Positions 1-10,960 of a DNA stretch of 64,000 nucleotides are shown in pieces. Made by a program: the position numbers and the translations under genes. The first letter of the stretch is position 1. Each line of letters begins with the position of its first letter. Origin of the DNA: Setomelanomma holmii (Eukaryota; Ascomycota; Dothideomycetes; Pleosporales; Phaeosphaeriaceae); contig ML978165.1 in the NCBI GenBank assembly GCA_010015745.1, positions 186,001 through 250,000 on the forward strand, read 5' to 3'. The notes under the pieces are model-generated. The model was not told the DNA's origin. It did no database searches and was given only the letters and a program-made list of their open reading frames with translations.

Positions 1-545
1 TTCCCACCGCCTACCTGTGCGGTATCTCGACACCTTTGATCTACCATCTCGCAGGCATTGGCACGATCCTTGGCTCCGTCATGGAGAGCCCGCTCTCCGA
101 AGCTGGGTATCAGCAGGTTCGAGGCATGTTGCTCTCGATTGCAGATCTACTTGAGCGTCTCGAAAGTGGCTTGTCCCGCGCAGCCGACATCAGTAAGGGA
201 CTACGGACGCAGGTGGAGCGAATAGATGAGTACATGCGCGATCAGTGCCGGCCGGTCACCAGAGCTCAAGAACAGCCGCATGATGCGAATGCAGCAGGTC
301 CATCCGGATCACGCCAGCATGTACAAATGGCACCCGATGACGTTGGAGGTATCGAGCAGAATGATGTCACTTACGCTGCAGGCAGCACACAAGTACCTGG
401 ACCAGCCGGGGCAGGCATGCAGGGACAAGGAGAGTTCCTCAACGAATGGATGGGCGAGCTCCAGCTCCCACCCGAGTTGCTTGAGGACTGGCCTTGGCCG
501 TTCAATCTGCAGCCAGACAGCTGGTCGTTTCTGGGGTCCGGGTAG
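1..545 (+). CDS. C-terminal part of a probable fungal transcription factor (5' end off the window)
   Basis: The frame is open from base 3 with no stop to the TAG at 543-545, so this is the 3' end of a gene that begins left of the window. The visible 180 or so residues start with a hydrophobic, helical stretch (AYLCGIS, then LAGIGTILGSV) followed by an amphipathic helix rich in Leu and Glu (QVRGMLLSIADLLERLE) and a low-complexity, Gln/Pro/Gly-rich tail ending in a Trp-rich acidic patch. This is the usual look of the end of the fungal-specific regulatory domain and activation tail of Zn2Cys6 regulators. The DNA-binding domain is not visible, so the family call is inference from composition and layout only. 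Confidence 0.5.
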   Translation, partial: PTAYLCGISTPLIYHLAGIGTILGSVMESPLSEAGYQQVRGMLLSIADLLERLESGLSRAADISKGLRTQVERIDEYMRDQCRPVTRAQEQPHDANAAGPSGSRQHVQMAPDDVGGIEQNDVTYAAGSTQVPGPAGAGMQGQGEFLNEWMGELQLPPELLEDWPWPFNLQPDSWSFLGSG

Positions 546-799
546 TACATTACCGAATCTTGCCTCTTTGGTAAGGTACACATACATATATAATGATCTA
601 CACTTCTTGGGGAATTATTTAATTGGGAAGGCATATACGCACGTGTGGAGAGGCCTGTGCCAGCTGTGTAATTTTTGCCACTAGATCGCATCGTTGGCTA
701 GAGAAAGTTTGTGATTTCGCAGCCACTTGACTATTCATCACGTTAAGTGCATTTTCTTGTCTCCATTTCAAACTCCTGCTCGTCAACTTCTCAGCCCGG

Positions 800-1657
800 T
801 CAAACGAAGCCAATAAGTCTCTGTCCACTCAAGAAACCTCCTACGTTCCTCTGAACGGCCTCAAATCTTACCGCACCGCACGACTCGCTCTCGAGATGAT
901 TGGACAGCGGTGCTAGAGCGCGAAACTCTCTGCCACATGCCCTGCCGGGACAGTGATATACTTTCTCCTTATGTGCAGGCGAATTGACGTGGTTGCTCAA
1001 ACTCTTAAGCTCCCTGAACCCTTTGTGGCATATGTAGCATTCATAAAGACCACTATTGCGATTCCATGAAGCCGATATCGCTGTCGTGCTGGAGATAGTG
1101 TCGTGGAACGTGAGTAATTTCTTGGTGATGAGGTGGTTCGGATCGCGCCGGCGTACTTCTGTGAGAATTGTGTCGCGATTGAGTGACCGGGCATTCGGGC
1201 ATGCGCCAGTTTCAAGGTGATGTGTTACCCCCGTAGCGGTCGTGAAGCCACGTTTACAGAAAGGGCAAGAGTTGTCGTTGCTTCGGTGGACGTTGCCATT
1301 CAAATGCTACATCCTGTCAGTGTGGCGTCTGCCGTCGAGTCAGCCGGCGCCTACCGCTCTCATGTTGTTCTCGCTTTCGAACCCTCGCTCGCATTCACTG
1401 CACCAGTGCTTTCTCCAGTGGCTGTTCTGATGTATATGTCGCTTGGCCTCCGCAAGTGTCTCATAGGTGTTGTTACAACCCTCGCAGTCGAATCTCGGTC
1501 GCCAATGGTCGAACTTGTCCATATGAATAGCGGCTGATTCCGATGTCCAGAATTCAGCAGTGCAGGTTTCGCATTCCCAATGACCGACAACGTCCATACG
1601 CTGCTTTGCGGCGTGCCAGTTCACGAAAGCTCGATCGCATATTTCGCAGTCGACCAT
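800..1657 (-). CDS. C2H2 zinc-finger protein
   Basis: Two exons on the minus strand: 1657-1355 and 1306-800, joined by a 48-nt intron (donor GTAGGC, acceptor TGTAG), giving 269 residues. The protein carries about six Cys2His2-type fingers in a row. Visible pairs include CEIC, CETC, CEGC, CSEC, CPFC and CYIC, each followed by paired His residues about 12 residues later, some spaced as in RNA-binding or U1-like fingers (H-x5-H). A last CPGRAC finger is followed by HLESESC. The start is the first ATG, directly before the first finger (MVDCEIC). Such multi-finger proteins are common in filamentous ascomycetes. A nuclear nucleic-acid-binding role is likely but the target is unknown. Confidence 0.75.
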
Positions 1658-2241
1658 TGTAAGAACAATGGATGTCTACAGCAGATTTGAGCGGGCTTGA
1701 GGTGGCTGCGCGGCGGATGTAGGCAGCAGGACGCGATATCTGTGTGCTTACGTGATTGCTCGTATCCCTTCGGCAGGGCGGTGGCAGAGATTGGAGACGT
1801 GACAAGTCGAGCGCGAGATTTACCCGCGACTGCGTACATGTTGTGGGATGCTGGTGACTACTGTGTAACATCTGGGAGTAAAGCTTCTGTGGTAAGTGAC
1901 GCGCGCATCGCACGCGAAATGACGAGACCTTGTTTCTTGTGAGATAGGCATCACTGAGTAGGAAGGTACTATGATGGTGGTCCAAGGCGATAGCACAGCA
2001 CAAGACCTGGCGCTTCGTGCGACAGATCCGTTGAACATAATTGTTTCCTCGTCGTGAACGGAAAGGGGTATCTATATTACGGGAACCGATAACCTTCAAA
2101 AGCTGCGTGAGCGCAAGCTGCGTATCATTCAATGTAAATGCATCTTCAAACTCTGGGTCGCAGAGGCTGTTGCACAGGCAGCAAAGGGCCCTGTATGGCC
2201 ACAATCGTAAATAGCAAGAGCTGATGTCGATAGCATCAGCT
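1658..2241. other. Spacer between the C2H2 gene and the zf-PARP gene
   Basis: About 580 bp. A 216-codon minus-strand frame runs through it (2204-1554), overlapping the start of the zinc-finger gene in another frame. It has no recognisable domain, so I treat it as leader or promoter DNA of the zinc-finger gene rather than as a gene. Confidence 0.4.
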
Positions 2242-3318
2242 TTACTCGCTAGCTGCAGCCTTCTTCCTTACCCTACGTAGAATTAGCATCCGGCTGCCAG
2301 TAACATCCAGAACAACATACCTCTTCTGGGGAACTTTCGCCTCGCCCTCAGCAGCAGCCGCCTTCCTGCCACGCTTTTGCTTCGGGGCTGGCTCTTCTTC
2401 GGCATCGGCATCCTCCTCGCTCTCCTCTCTCGGCGCAGCCTTCTTGGCCCTCGACTTCCTAGGCGCTGGGGCTGGCGCATCTTCCTCGTCCTCGTTCTTG
2501 ACGACCTTCTTAGCTCTAGGCTTCTTTGGAGCAGGAGCTTCCTCTTCGTCTTCAACAAGCTCCTCTTTTGCGGCGGCCTTCTTGCCACGTGCTTTCTTAG
2601 GAGCAGGAGCTTCTTCCTCGCTGCCTTCGGCTTCCTTCTTGACAGCTTTGGCACGTTTCTTCTTGGGAGCTGGAGCCTCTTCTTCCTCGTCGTCCTCATC
2701 CTTGGTCTTGCGGGCGCGCTTCTTCTTAGGCTTCTCTTCATCCTCATCATCACCATCGCCCTTCTCCGCCTTCTTTGCGCGAGCGCGGAAGCCAGACTGA
2801 CCAGGACGATTCTTCTCTGGGTCCTAAGCTGGTCAGCAAACGGTTTCGAACCTTGTTGGACAGATGAGGGTGATTTTGGCAGCTGTTCATGCTGGTTCAA
2901 GATAAATGCTACTTTGTGCAAAAAGGAAGACTTACGCCCTTCCAGTCCTCGTCAGGAACGTGACCGTTCTTAAGCGCAAATTCGACTTTCTCTTGGAACT
3001 CGGCCGGCAGTTCATCATAGCCGTCGACCAGATCCGTGTCGCCGCCGCTAGTCTCAACCAAATTCTCGATTTGCTTTGGGGTAACGCATCCCCAATGACG
3101 GTACTGCCAGCTCTGGTGCTCTTGGATGGTCACTTGGATGGCATAGCGAAATTCGCCCTTCATGATCTTGACGGCAGCCTTCTTGCATTCGGCGTTTGAA
3201 CAACCAGCGCGGTTGTTCGGCGACGCCTCTAAGAAATTGTTAGTTTTGGTCGCTTAGACGATCGAAGTAACCAAGGGGAAGAGCTCTGATGTCACTCACC
3301 AACACGCGACACGACCAT
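2242..3318 (-). CDS. PARP-type zinc-finger nuclear protein with acidic/basic repeat tail
   Basis: Four exons: 3318-3300, 3228-2936, 2823-2321 and 2272-2242. All junctions are GT-AG and keep the frame, giving 281 residues. The first exon codes only six residues. Residues about 7-104 form a zf-PARP domain: NNRAGCSNAECKK supplies the first Cys pair, then KGEFRYAI, then the His and Cys of HWGC. This fold senses DNA breaks in PARPs and DNA ligase III. In fungi it also occurs alone (Hpz1/Hpz2 of fission yeast). The rest is a low-complexity tail alternating acidic blocks with EEAPAPKK-RAKK modules, about five degenerate copies, resembling histone-H1-like or AT-hook tails. The last intron has a good branch site (GCTAAT) and removes a 48-nt in-frame stretch. 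A nuclear chromatin or DNA-repair role is inferred. Confidence 0.85.
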
Positions 3319-3655
3319 GATTGCGAAATGTGTCGTGATATGGAAGAAAAATGTGGGATGACGTTTTCAGCTTTCAAAGGCGCGGAGAACAGCTCTTTAA
3401 GTATGCAGGCTCTCACATTAGGCGCGGTGCTGCCTGCGGATTGTTATGGGCTTTGTTGTCGCGGCGAGGTGTTCGCGTGTTTGACGTGAGATGGTCAGAA
3501 GTGAGCTAAGGTTCAGGCAGCCGGAGCTCAGACCCTGCCTCGGCCGCTAGCGCGGCGCATCAATCATCGACGACATGACAAGGGTCTTAGCCAAAAAGTT
3601 CAGAGAACCGCCGTGAGCGGGACATTCACTCCTCCCACACCTTCGCCGCCCCTCA
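3319..3655. promoter_or_regulatory. Divergent promoter region, zf-PARP gene / predicted mitochondrial protein gene
   Basis: A 337-bp spacer separates the two start codons, so both promoters must lie here. I see no clear TATA box. Confidence 0.5.
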
Positions 3656-6600
3656 ATGAGCACTGCGCATGTGTGCATTCGCAGCGCCTTGACCCAGGCA
3701 TTCCGTCCGTCTACCCGTGGGATCGCTGCTTCCTATTCTGTAGCCTCATTCCTCATTCCATCGCTCGCCCAACCTTGTCAACGCTCCTTCTCTTCTGGAA
3801 GACGCCGCTGCAAAGAACAACAGTTGGTCACTCGGAGGACAGCAGAGAAACCACATGATGCCCCCATATACAGGATTCCTCACAAGCCTGACACCAAACC
3901 ACTACGATCTCGCTTATCCCTCCCACATCCCGATCAGCGTGCGGACATTCAGAAATGGCTTGCAGTTCTCGAACCTTGCCTCCCGCCCGAGTTACGACGA
4001 CATCCTATCACGACAGATGAGAAAGGCCATGCGGTGACGGCACTCGACCTCGCTTTGTTCGTCAACGCAGCTCAAGATGTTTCCGTGGATATACTAAGTC
4101 ATCTTGGTGTGGAGGAGGGGCGGTGGCCAATCGTTATATGGATGACAAAAAAACTGGTAGAGGACGGACGACGCTCAATCGATTATGCTACACACTTGGA
4201 TCCTTCAGCGAATATTGTCTGGCCTGACATACCGTCACGATCTCTGAAGGAGCTTACAGAAGTCCCGCTCCGCCTCGAAAGAAGTCGCCCCTCGCGCAAG
4301 CTGACGCAGAGCTTGAACGATCTCACATCTCCTCCTGAATCTATTAGTCTGCAACATGTAGCCATCAAGCGTGCACTCGGGCAGCTCTGGAGAAGCTTGG
4401 GAAGCATGATATTGGCTGGCGCTGAGCGGAATGTTGAGGAAGATCTGGTCATGCCTCATGTCCTGGAGATCATTGCTTACCTGCATCATATGGGATTCAT
4501 GCCGGATTCAGTCTATACATACCGGCCCCACGAAAACTCGTATGCGCTACAACAGCCCCCAACGCTTCACATGTTGTCGACAAAGATATTGACCGCACTA
4601 TCTGACGCTTCCTGGAAGGCACACGAAGCAACTGTAAAACTAGCTAAGAATGGTGCGAAGGCCTCATACTTTCTTGGACACGAAATTCCTGGCTCGGCAT
4701 ATAGACTCAGGGTGACTGAGGTTGCTCCTGAGCTATGGCTCGAGCTTGTACTCTGGTCTTGTCTCCATGGAGGTTGGACACTAGACGGCCTGGCGATTCT
4801 CGAGCGCTTAGCGATTCAGTCAAAGAAGCACTCCTGGGGCCTCATAAGCTGGCGGGAAATCCTCCTGGCTGAGCGGCAGCATTCGCCAGCACCTTCCAAA
4901 CTTTGGAAGCTGTTTCCCATGAGTGGAGAATCTGCTGCGCAAGATTCCGATCGAGCGCGCACACGCAAGACTATCAGCAGCGAGATCGTTACTGCCTTCG
5001 TAGACGCAGCTGTCAGCGAAGTGCGGGTTGGTGTAGGGTTCCGTGGCCTTGACCCAGATCTCGTTGTAGGAAAATTGAAGACACTGAAGGGTTTTCTCGA
5101 CTCAAACAATCTCAGCTTGGGATCCGCCGCTTGGGGGTCTATCATGGCGCGACTTCTCGAGTCCGGCGCATTCGTCCCAGAGAAGCGTCCTGAAGTCTTG
5201 CTCTGCCTATTTGAGCTAGCCCCTCTTTTCGGCGCTGAAGTAGGTACTGCCAATACTTCTGCGACAGCCAGTGCTGAGGTGCCATACTTCTTTGAGCCTA
5301 CCACTGTACCGCTGAATCTTCTTCATCGAACCATGCGGGCCTTCATCGCCAATGGAGACATAAAGGGGGCTATGGCTACGCTGAACGCTCTACAGCAGCA
5401 TACCGATGACAATAAACAGAAGTCGGTTCAACAATTTTTCGAAATGCTAAAGAATGAGATGCCGCGCAAGGAAGAGCCATTCACAAGTCACCTACCCCCT
5501 GTCGACTTCCCTGCTTTCGACATCAGCATGCCCGTACCTTTGCGGGCCAAGCTTCTAGACCTTGCTACTGAGTCCAAGATATATGACTTGGGTCGCTGGT
5601 TCCTGTTCGCGCCAGATCTGGACGGTCCGCTGATCAGCCGTGACCTATACAGCCACCGTAACGTGGCTTCATCAATCGTACGCTTTGGCACCCTTGCTGG
5701 GGAGAACGATCTCGTACTGAAGATTGTTGAGAAGGCTGGCACGTGGAATGCCAAATATCAGCAGCAACGAATGCCTGCGGAAGTCTTGACAGCACTCTTC
5801 TGCAGTCAAGTCAAACTTCAGAGGTGGAACTCTGTGCGCAGCATGCAACAATACGTGATGGAGACTTCGACGTTCAGACCTCGACCCATTGTACTCTCCG
5901 CGTTCGCTGCAGAGCTTCTGCGGACGTCTTCTGGCGCTGAGGAGGATCGTCTCAAGGCTCAAGATGCCTTCGCCGAGTTCCTGTTCGCATGGGAGAATAT
6001 CATCTTCAGAAACATAAAAAATGAGCTGTATTGCATATTGGCTATCATTTCCACTGTCGATCACACTTGGAAGGAATTCTGTTCTCAATTCCTCGCTATC
6101 TCATTGCGACAGGATGTCAAGCTTTCTACAGCCGAATTCAACCACATTCTGCGAGGCATTCTCGACGGGTACGGCACTTCTAGAGGAAGGGTCGCCGTGG
6201 AGGCTTGGTGCTACACAGCGCCTGAAGCATTCGGATCCTACCGAGCTCCCGGTGGGCTTTCAAGGATGCCACATTTTCGAGTCGACCCTGGCGCAGAGTA
6301 TGATGAGCGGCCGGAGGACATTGAGCTTGGGCAAGACTCTGGCGCTATACTAACTTTGCGCGGCCGAGTCCAACCCAACCGCCAAACAATCTGGGCCATC
6401 CTGCGAAAGGTGCAGGAAGAACTGGACCACCGTCGACGTCGAGGCGAGGAGCTTTCGGTAACTGAGCGTGGAGAAACACGCGACACTCTGAGGTGGGCAG
6501 CCCGCCTACTCCACTATCTGGGGTACGATTATGAGGACATCGTGCGTGATATGGGGAGCAGCCTTGCAGGGCTAGCCGAGCTAGAAGGTTTTGCGGCGGC

Positions 6601-6670
6601 TACGCATTCTGGGCATCTCGATGGTGCAGATCCGCGACCTGAACAGGCCGTTATTCGGCAGCTCGCATAG
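3656..6670 (+). CDS. Large hypothetical protein, probably mitochondrial
   Basis: A single uninterrupted frame of 1,004 residues. The first 50 or so residues are rich in Arg, Ser and Ala, lack acidic residues, and contain QRSFSSGRRR, a typical mitochondrial presequence with a likely cleavage site around RSF/SS. The body is mostly predicted helix, with repeated segments of about 35 residues (for example around 560-620, NLLHRTMRAFIANGDIKGAMATL-like) that resemble the helical hairpins of PPR or TPR proteins. I recognise no catalytic motif. Large fungal mitochondrial helical-repeat proteins often act in organellar RNA processing or translation, but that role is only inferred here. The ATG at 3656 gives the presequence directly; no better upstream start is seen. 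Confidence 0.85.
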   Translation: MSTAHVCIRSALTQAFRPSTRGIAASYSVASFLIPSLAQPCQRSFSSGRRRCKEQQLVTRRTAEKPHDAPIYRIPHKPDTKPLRSRLSLPHPDQRADIQKWLAVLEPCLPPELRRHPITTDEKGHAVTALDLALFVNAAQDVSVDILSHLGVEEGRWPIVIWMTKKLVEDGRRSIDYATHLDPSANIVWPDIPSRSLKELTEVPLRLERSRPSRKLTQSLNDLTSPPESISLQHVAIKRALGQLWRSLGSMILAGAERNVEEDLVMPHVLEIIAYLHHMGFMPDSVYTYRPHENSYALQQPPTLHMLSTKILTALSDASWKAHEATVKLAKNGAKASYFLGHEIPGSAYRLRVTEVAPELWLELVLWSCLHGGWTLDGLAILERLAIQSKKHSWGLISWREILLAERQHSPAPSKLWKLFPMSGESAAQDSDRARTRKTISSEIVTAFVDAAVSEVRVGVGFRGLDPDLVVGKLKTLKGFLDSNNLSLGSAAWGSIMARLLESGAFVPEKRPEVLLCLFELAPLFGAEVGTANTSATASAEVPYFFEPTTVPLNLLHRTMRAFIANGDIKGAMATLNALQQHTDDNKQKSVQQFFEMLKNEMPRKEEPFTSHLPPVDFPAFDISMPVPLRAKLLDLATESKIYDLGRWFLFAPDLDGPLISRDLYSHRNVASSIVRFGTLAGENDLVLKIVEKAGTWNAKYQQQRMPAEVLTALFCSQVKLQRWNSVRSMQQYVMETSTFRPRPIVLSAFAAELLRTSSGAEEDRLKAQDAFAEFLFAWENIIFRNIKNELYCILAIISTVDHTWKEFCSQFLAISLRQDVKLSTAEFNHILRGILDGYGTSRGRVAVEAWCYTAPEAFGSYRAPGGLSRMPHFRVDPGAEYDERPEDIELGQDSGAILTLRGRVQPNRQTIWAILRKVQEELDHRRRRGEELSVTERGETRDTLRWAARLLHYLGYDYEDIVRDMGSSLAGLAELEGFAAATHSGHLDGADPRPEQAVIRQLA

Positions 6671-8594
6671 GCTACCGGACTTTTGTATATATTCGTTGCG
6701 TAACGGTGTCAACATCATAGGTTCGACAATCAGCGATCGCTACCGTCACGCTTGATGACAATCCTGGACAAAGGCGCTAGAGTTCATCAACGTATTTTTG
6801 GTGGTGTATCAGAATTTCCAAACCACGACCCTCAATTGACACTGCTTTCCGATGCTGCAGCTTCTACTAGACAGCTGTCACGCCTCAGACCGCTACTGAA
6901 TGTGATCGTTCAATCATCTGCGTGCAATATCTGATGGATCCATTGTGCGACTCCCACAGCCGAGTTGACGTTGGAGGCCGACATAAGCGATGCCATTCAT
7001 AGATGCAGATTCATACTGACCAATCAGCAGCAGGACGTAGATGGCCACGTCGAAGATCTTGCTGAAGCTGCAACGGAGTCGGGCGTCCATCCAACCAGCG
7101 CACTGTGGACCGCTTTACCAGGACCCGCCAACGGCTTGCATCATGCGGGCGGTCCTGGTGAGAGCGCAGTGCAGCCTTGCGAAGCGGCTCTGAGAAGTGT
7201 CTCAAGAAATTCAAAAAGTACGTTACCATCACCATACTGTATCCTGAAACACTACAAGATCGCACCAGTGCTCTCACATGTCTTAAAATACCTGATGCAC
7301 AAGGCTCAGTTTCAGGGCCCAGAATGCTGCATTATCACCAGCAGCGGCCCGCTGCTGTGTACCTTTTGGAGAGCGGCTACGTCTGCACCGCTCTCACCGA
7401 CTTTTGGCACCCGGCGCCAGCAGCCCAAAGCATATCGATAGACATTTAGTTTGACCTGGAGGGGCAAAGCTGGCGACGTCAGGCACAGAGGTAGGACCTC
7501 ACGAGGGGCAGATCAATCGTGGGGACGGGTAAACTTTGTACGAGCGCCAGAAACCATCAGCGATTCCCGTGCGCAGCGTGATATTAAAGATGACGGAAGT
7601 GAGCTGATGTGGCCGCAGAGACGCGTGCAGTAATCTATGCGGGCTGTTCCAGTTCGCTGGATGATGCAGGCAGACTTGGGTTTTGCCCTCGACCAATGAG
7701 GTGCGGGGCCTTGGGCGTTCGACAACTTTTTTTCTCGCCGGTTGCTTCGTTGCTGCGACTTTTGCTGCGGTTCGAGGAATTAGCTTAGTGGGGCTTCACA
7801 TTCTCGCCGAGGAGAGGCACGCGACTGCGAGCAACAGTCTGCACTCAATGCCCGACGAAGAGATGACGGTGATGGTGTAGCTGCCTATTGGCACTTGAAT
7901 GAAGCACAACGATGCTCTGGTTGGCGTCCAGGATGACTCCTCGCTGTCCATTCGCGAACGTGCGGGAGTCAGAGAGGCCCTGGTCGTGTTCACCGCCAAA
8001 CAGCGCTAGCGGGTTAGCCTGCCAAGCGCCTTCCTAAATTTCCATATTCTCTGTCTCTGCCCGCCTTTCGCACGCCGCAAACCACACGGACACCAAGTCG
8101 CACAGGAATCAACACAAAAGTACACTTAACACCATTCATAACCATCTTCGTCGAGACAATGCCGCAGGCAATCGCTGAGTGCTAAATCCCCTCTGGGTGG
8201 CCTGCATTTTCTTTGCAGGCCACCCAGCCGGCCAGCTCGCGAGACTTCAACTCAACGACGATACAAATCCACGATTGCGTGTAGCAGAATCTGCCCGCAA
8301 CCGTCTCAATCAATTGATCATTCGTCCGGCCTGCACTGCACACTACTACCCATTGTCAGTTCACCCGGCTCACCCCACGAACACCGACGACCCGCCATCT
8401 GCTCTGCCATAGTCAAGAGCACGGCCCCTCAGTACACCACACGCCCACTCGATCGAACGCTGTCTTCCCTCGAAACCACACATTCACCCCTCACTCGACC
8501 CTCACCCTCCCGAGTCGCATCGTCCACCAGTCCTCGTCCCTCCTTCACCCAAACTTGACGCTCTCATCGCTGCCACTGGACGACACCATCACTT
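6671..8594. other. 1.9-kb spacer with no supported gene
   Basis: Only short, overlapping frames on both strands are present, none with a recognisable domain. The right end (about 8400-8594) is rich in C and T with CACC repeats, typical of a fungal core promoter or 5' leader for the gene starting at 8595. A strong hairpin lies at 8193-8227. Confidence 0.5.
8193..8227. repeat. Perfect 14-bp inverted repeat (hairpin) upstream of the 8595 gene
   Basis: The arms CTGGGTGGCCTGCA (8193-8206) and TGCAGGCCACCCAG (8214-8227) are exact reverse complements separated by the 7-nt loop TTTTCTT. The stem is GC-rich and lies about 370 bp before the start codon at 8595. It could be a structured 5' leader element or a palindromic protein-binding site. 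No U-run follows, so it is not a terminator. Confidence 0.85.
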
Positions 8595-10960
8595 ATGGCG
8601 CAACATACATACGCTCGATCGGCCATGTCCGACCTTGGAGGGCACCACCAGGACCGCAAGCTCATGCACGACAGCACCACTACCAAAGGATTTAGCGATC
8701 AGCGACGTACCTCGCGAGACACTGCGCCAGCAAGCATCCATCACACTGAAGGACGAGGTGACGGTCAGTCAACCACTGAAGGAACTGCAAACGAAGACGA
8801 TGAAGAAGACAGCAGTACTGCGCAAGACGCTGAACAAGATGACGAAGATGAGGCAGATGTGCTCGCCCCGTCCCGTGGTCTCGGTAAGGGCAAAGGAAGG
8901 GGTAAACGCCCCGTCATCCGCGTTGAGCCTGTCGATGAAGAGGCGACAGAGGATGACGACGACGACGAGACTGCCTCCAATGGGACGGGGCTCATTCCTA
9001 GCAAGCATCCGGTGAACCAGCTGCTGATGAACAACAAAAAGCGCACGTTTAGCAATCTCTCCAGCACTTCTGTGCTTTTTGGAGACGACTCCACTGACCA
9101 AGAATTTCCTCGACGAAAGATGGCGCGGAAGCTCAGCAATGCAGTCACCAAGCCGCTACTGACTTACAGGGAGACTGACGACGAGCTCCACGAAAATGCC
9201 ATTGAGAGCGACGACGATGAGGACTACAGTGCACTCAATCTCATTCCCGATGATGACGATGACATGGACATCATGGAGCGCGAAGAGGAGAGCTTCATCT
9301 TGCAAGAGGAGCAGCAGGCGACCACTTTGCTCAACGAGTTCCGTGATGCTCGAAGACTCAGCCTGGAGAGCTGTGTTAGTGACAATATCTTCGGCGTCAC
9401 CGCTCCCATCGATGAGTCGTTCATCTCAAATCTACCAGACTATGGGTTCGCTCAATTCTTCGAGCCAGAGGCACTTCCTGCCTCACCTGACCCAGCCGCG
9501 AAGCGAAAATATTCAGACAGCTCCACTAAGCGAGTTCGCTTCGATGATGAAGTCCAAGTCTCAGATAGCTCTAGCTCAGAGTCTTCCGAGCTTGACAGTA
9601 GTGTCTTTCCCGACCTCTTCCTTGAACAAGATAAACTGCCTCCTATCTTGACTCAGCTTCTCGAAATCGATCATGACGATGACGATGGAGACTTTGCCTC
9701 CCCTCAGTCTGATGCATCCTTCTGGGACTTCGGCCAGGAGGAATCGCGCATTACTGAAGCTGAGAATTCGGATGATGCCGATGACTCGGGCGAGTCCAGT
9801 GGCTATGAATGTACGGTCACGTTCTCCACCAGATTTACTTTGTTTACTAACGCAAATCTGCAGCTGACATGGGTGACACCACTGATGAAGAAGACTTTGG
9901 TGATGATGCACCCCCTCGGACGCCTGTTCAGAACAGGTCTGTTCTTCGTCAGTCAGCATCTGCTCCAGGCTCGCGTGCTGCAACCCCAAATCCGTTCCAA
10001 CGCAGCATTCGACCTACAGGCCGACAAATCCCACCTCCTCGTGGCGTGTTCATTCATGACGACAGTACAAAGGCTATTGCTGTCACTAGCAGGTTTACCA
10101 AGGGTGTTACGTTCTATCGACCCCGCCCAGCCATGATCCCTTGGCTTCCACTGAACGGCTATCACAGCAGTACTAGCAGCACAGCTAACAACAGTCCTCG
10201 CAACTCCATTGCGCAGCTGAATGCCAATGCTTCAGACAGTGAGGTCAGCAATGAGGTCTTCAATAACGCCCTTGCCACGGATATTATGCTTAGCGGCATT
10301 TTCGGTTCTGCTCCAGGCGGCGATTTCGCCTTTGGCAACGAAAGTGTTGGACCTCCCGAAGCCTTCTACCCCTTCGTCAGCATCGGCTCAAACGGCAACA
10401 TGAACCTCATGGACGACGACGACTATGACGACTCTGAGGATTATGAGGATGATCTTAACATCACGGACTTCATGGACTTTGGCTCTGAGGGTGATGATAC
10501 AGATCTCGAACAGGACAATGAAGAGACAGACGTGCCAGCAACTCCAGCGTCGTCACAGGTGGCAGTCAATGGTTCCACACCCGCCAGGCCAACACCAGCT
10601 AGCGCAACACCTCGCAAGAGGACCACATCTGACGCCATGCTGGAGCACTTTGATCGTGGAGTTGTCACTGCGTTCAGAAACAACCAAAACAGATATCGCG
10701 ACGTTGCATCACTTCCACAAGACCCTGCCGCGCGCTCCGCGGTCTCTCGGCCAGTTCGGTCTGGCAAGTCCGCCGAGGCTCTCATCACGCCTCTTCGCAA
10801 GCGGTCCAAGTCGAACAGGATGACTAGAACGCCACTGCGTACTGGGCCTATCACTCAGAGCTCTCCGCTCTCTGGTGTCACTAAGGCTACCTCTCGTCTG
10901 CAACATTCGATGATGAGCGCCCCTCGTGCGCCGCCTCCAAGGATGGGCACCTTCTCATGA
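8595..10960 (+). CDS. Acidic, probably nuclear hypothetical protein with a PP1-docking motif
   Basis: Exons 8595-9810 and 9864-10960, joined by a 53-nt intron with donor GTACGG, branch site TACTAAC and acceptor CTGCAG, giving 770 residues. The protein is largely disordered: long Asp/Glu runs alternate with Ser-rich patches and basic clusters such as KGKGRGKRP and RKRSKSNR that look like nuclear-localisation signals. Near residue 315 the segment KRVRFDDEV matches the RVxF consensus used to dock protein phosphatase 1. A more ordered stretch near the middle (PPRGVFIHDDSTKAIAV) and one near the C-terminus (MLEHFDRGVVTAFRNNQNR) look like the conserved blocks. I do not recognise the family by name. 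A PP1-regulatory or chromatin role is speculation from the motif. Confidence 0.85.

Noticed and set aside
1554..2204. 216-codon minus-strand frame
   Set aside because: It overlaps the start of the C2H2 gene in another frame and has no domain or convincing composition.
2377..2973. Long plus-strand hydrophobic frame and a Ser-rich one (2444-2800)
   Set aside because: They are shadows of the repetitive KK/EE-rich exon of the zf-PARP gene on the other strand.
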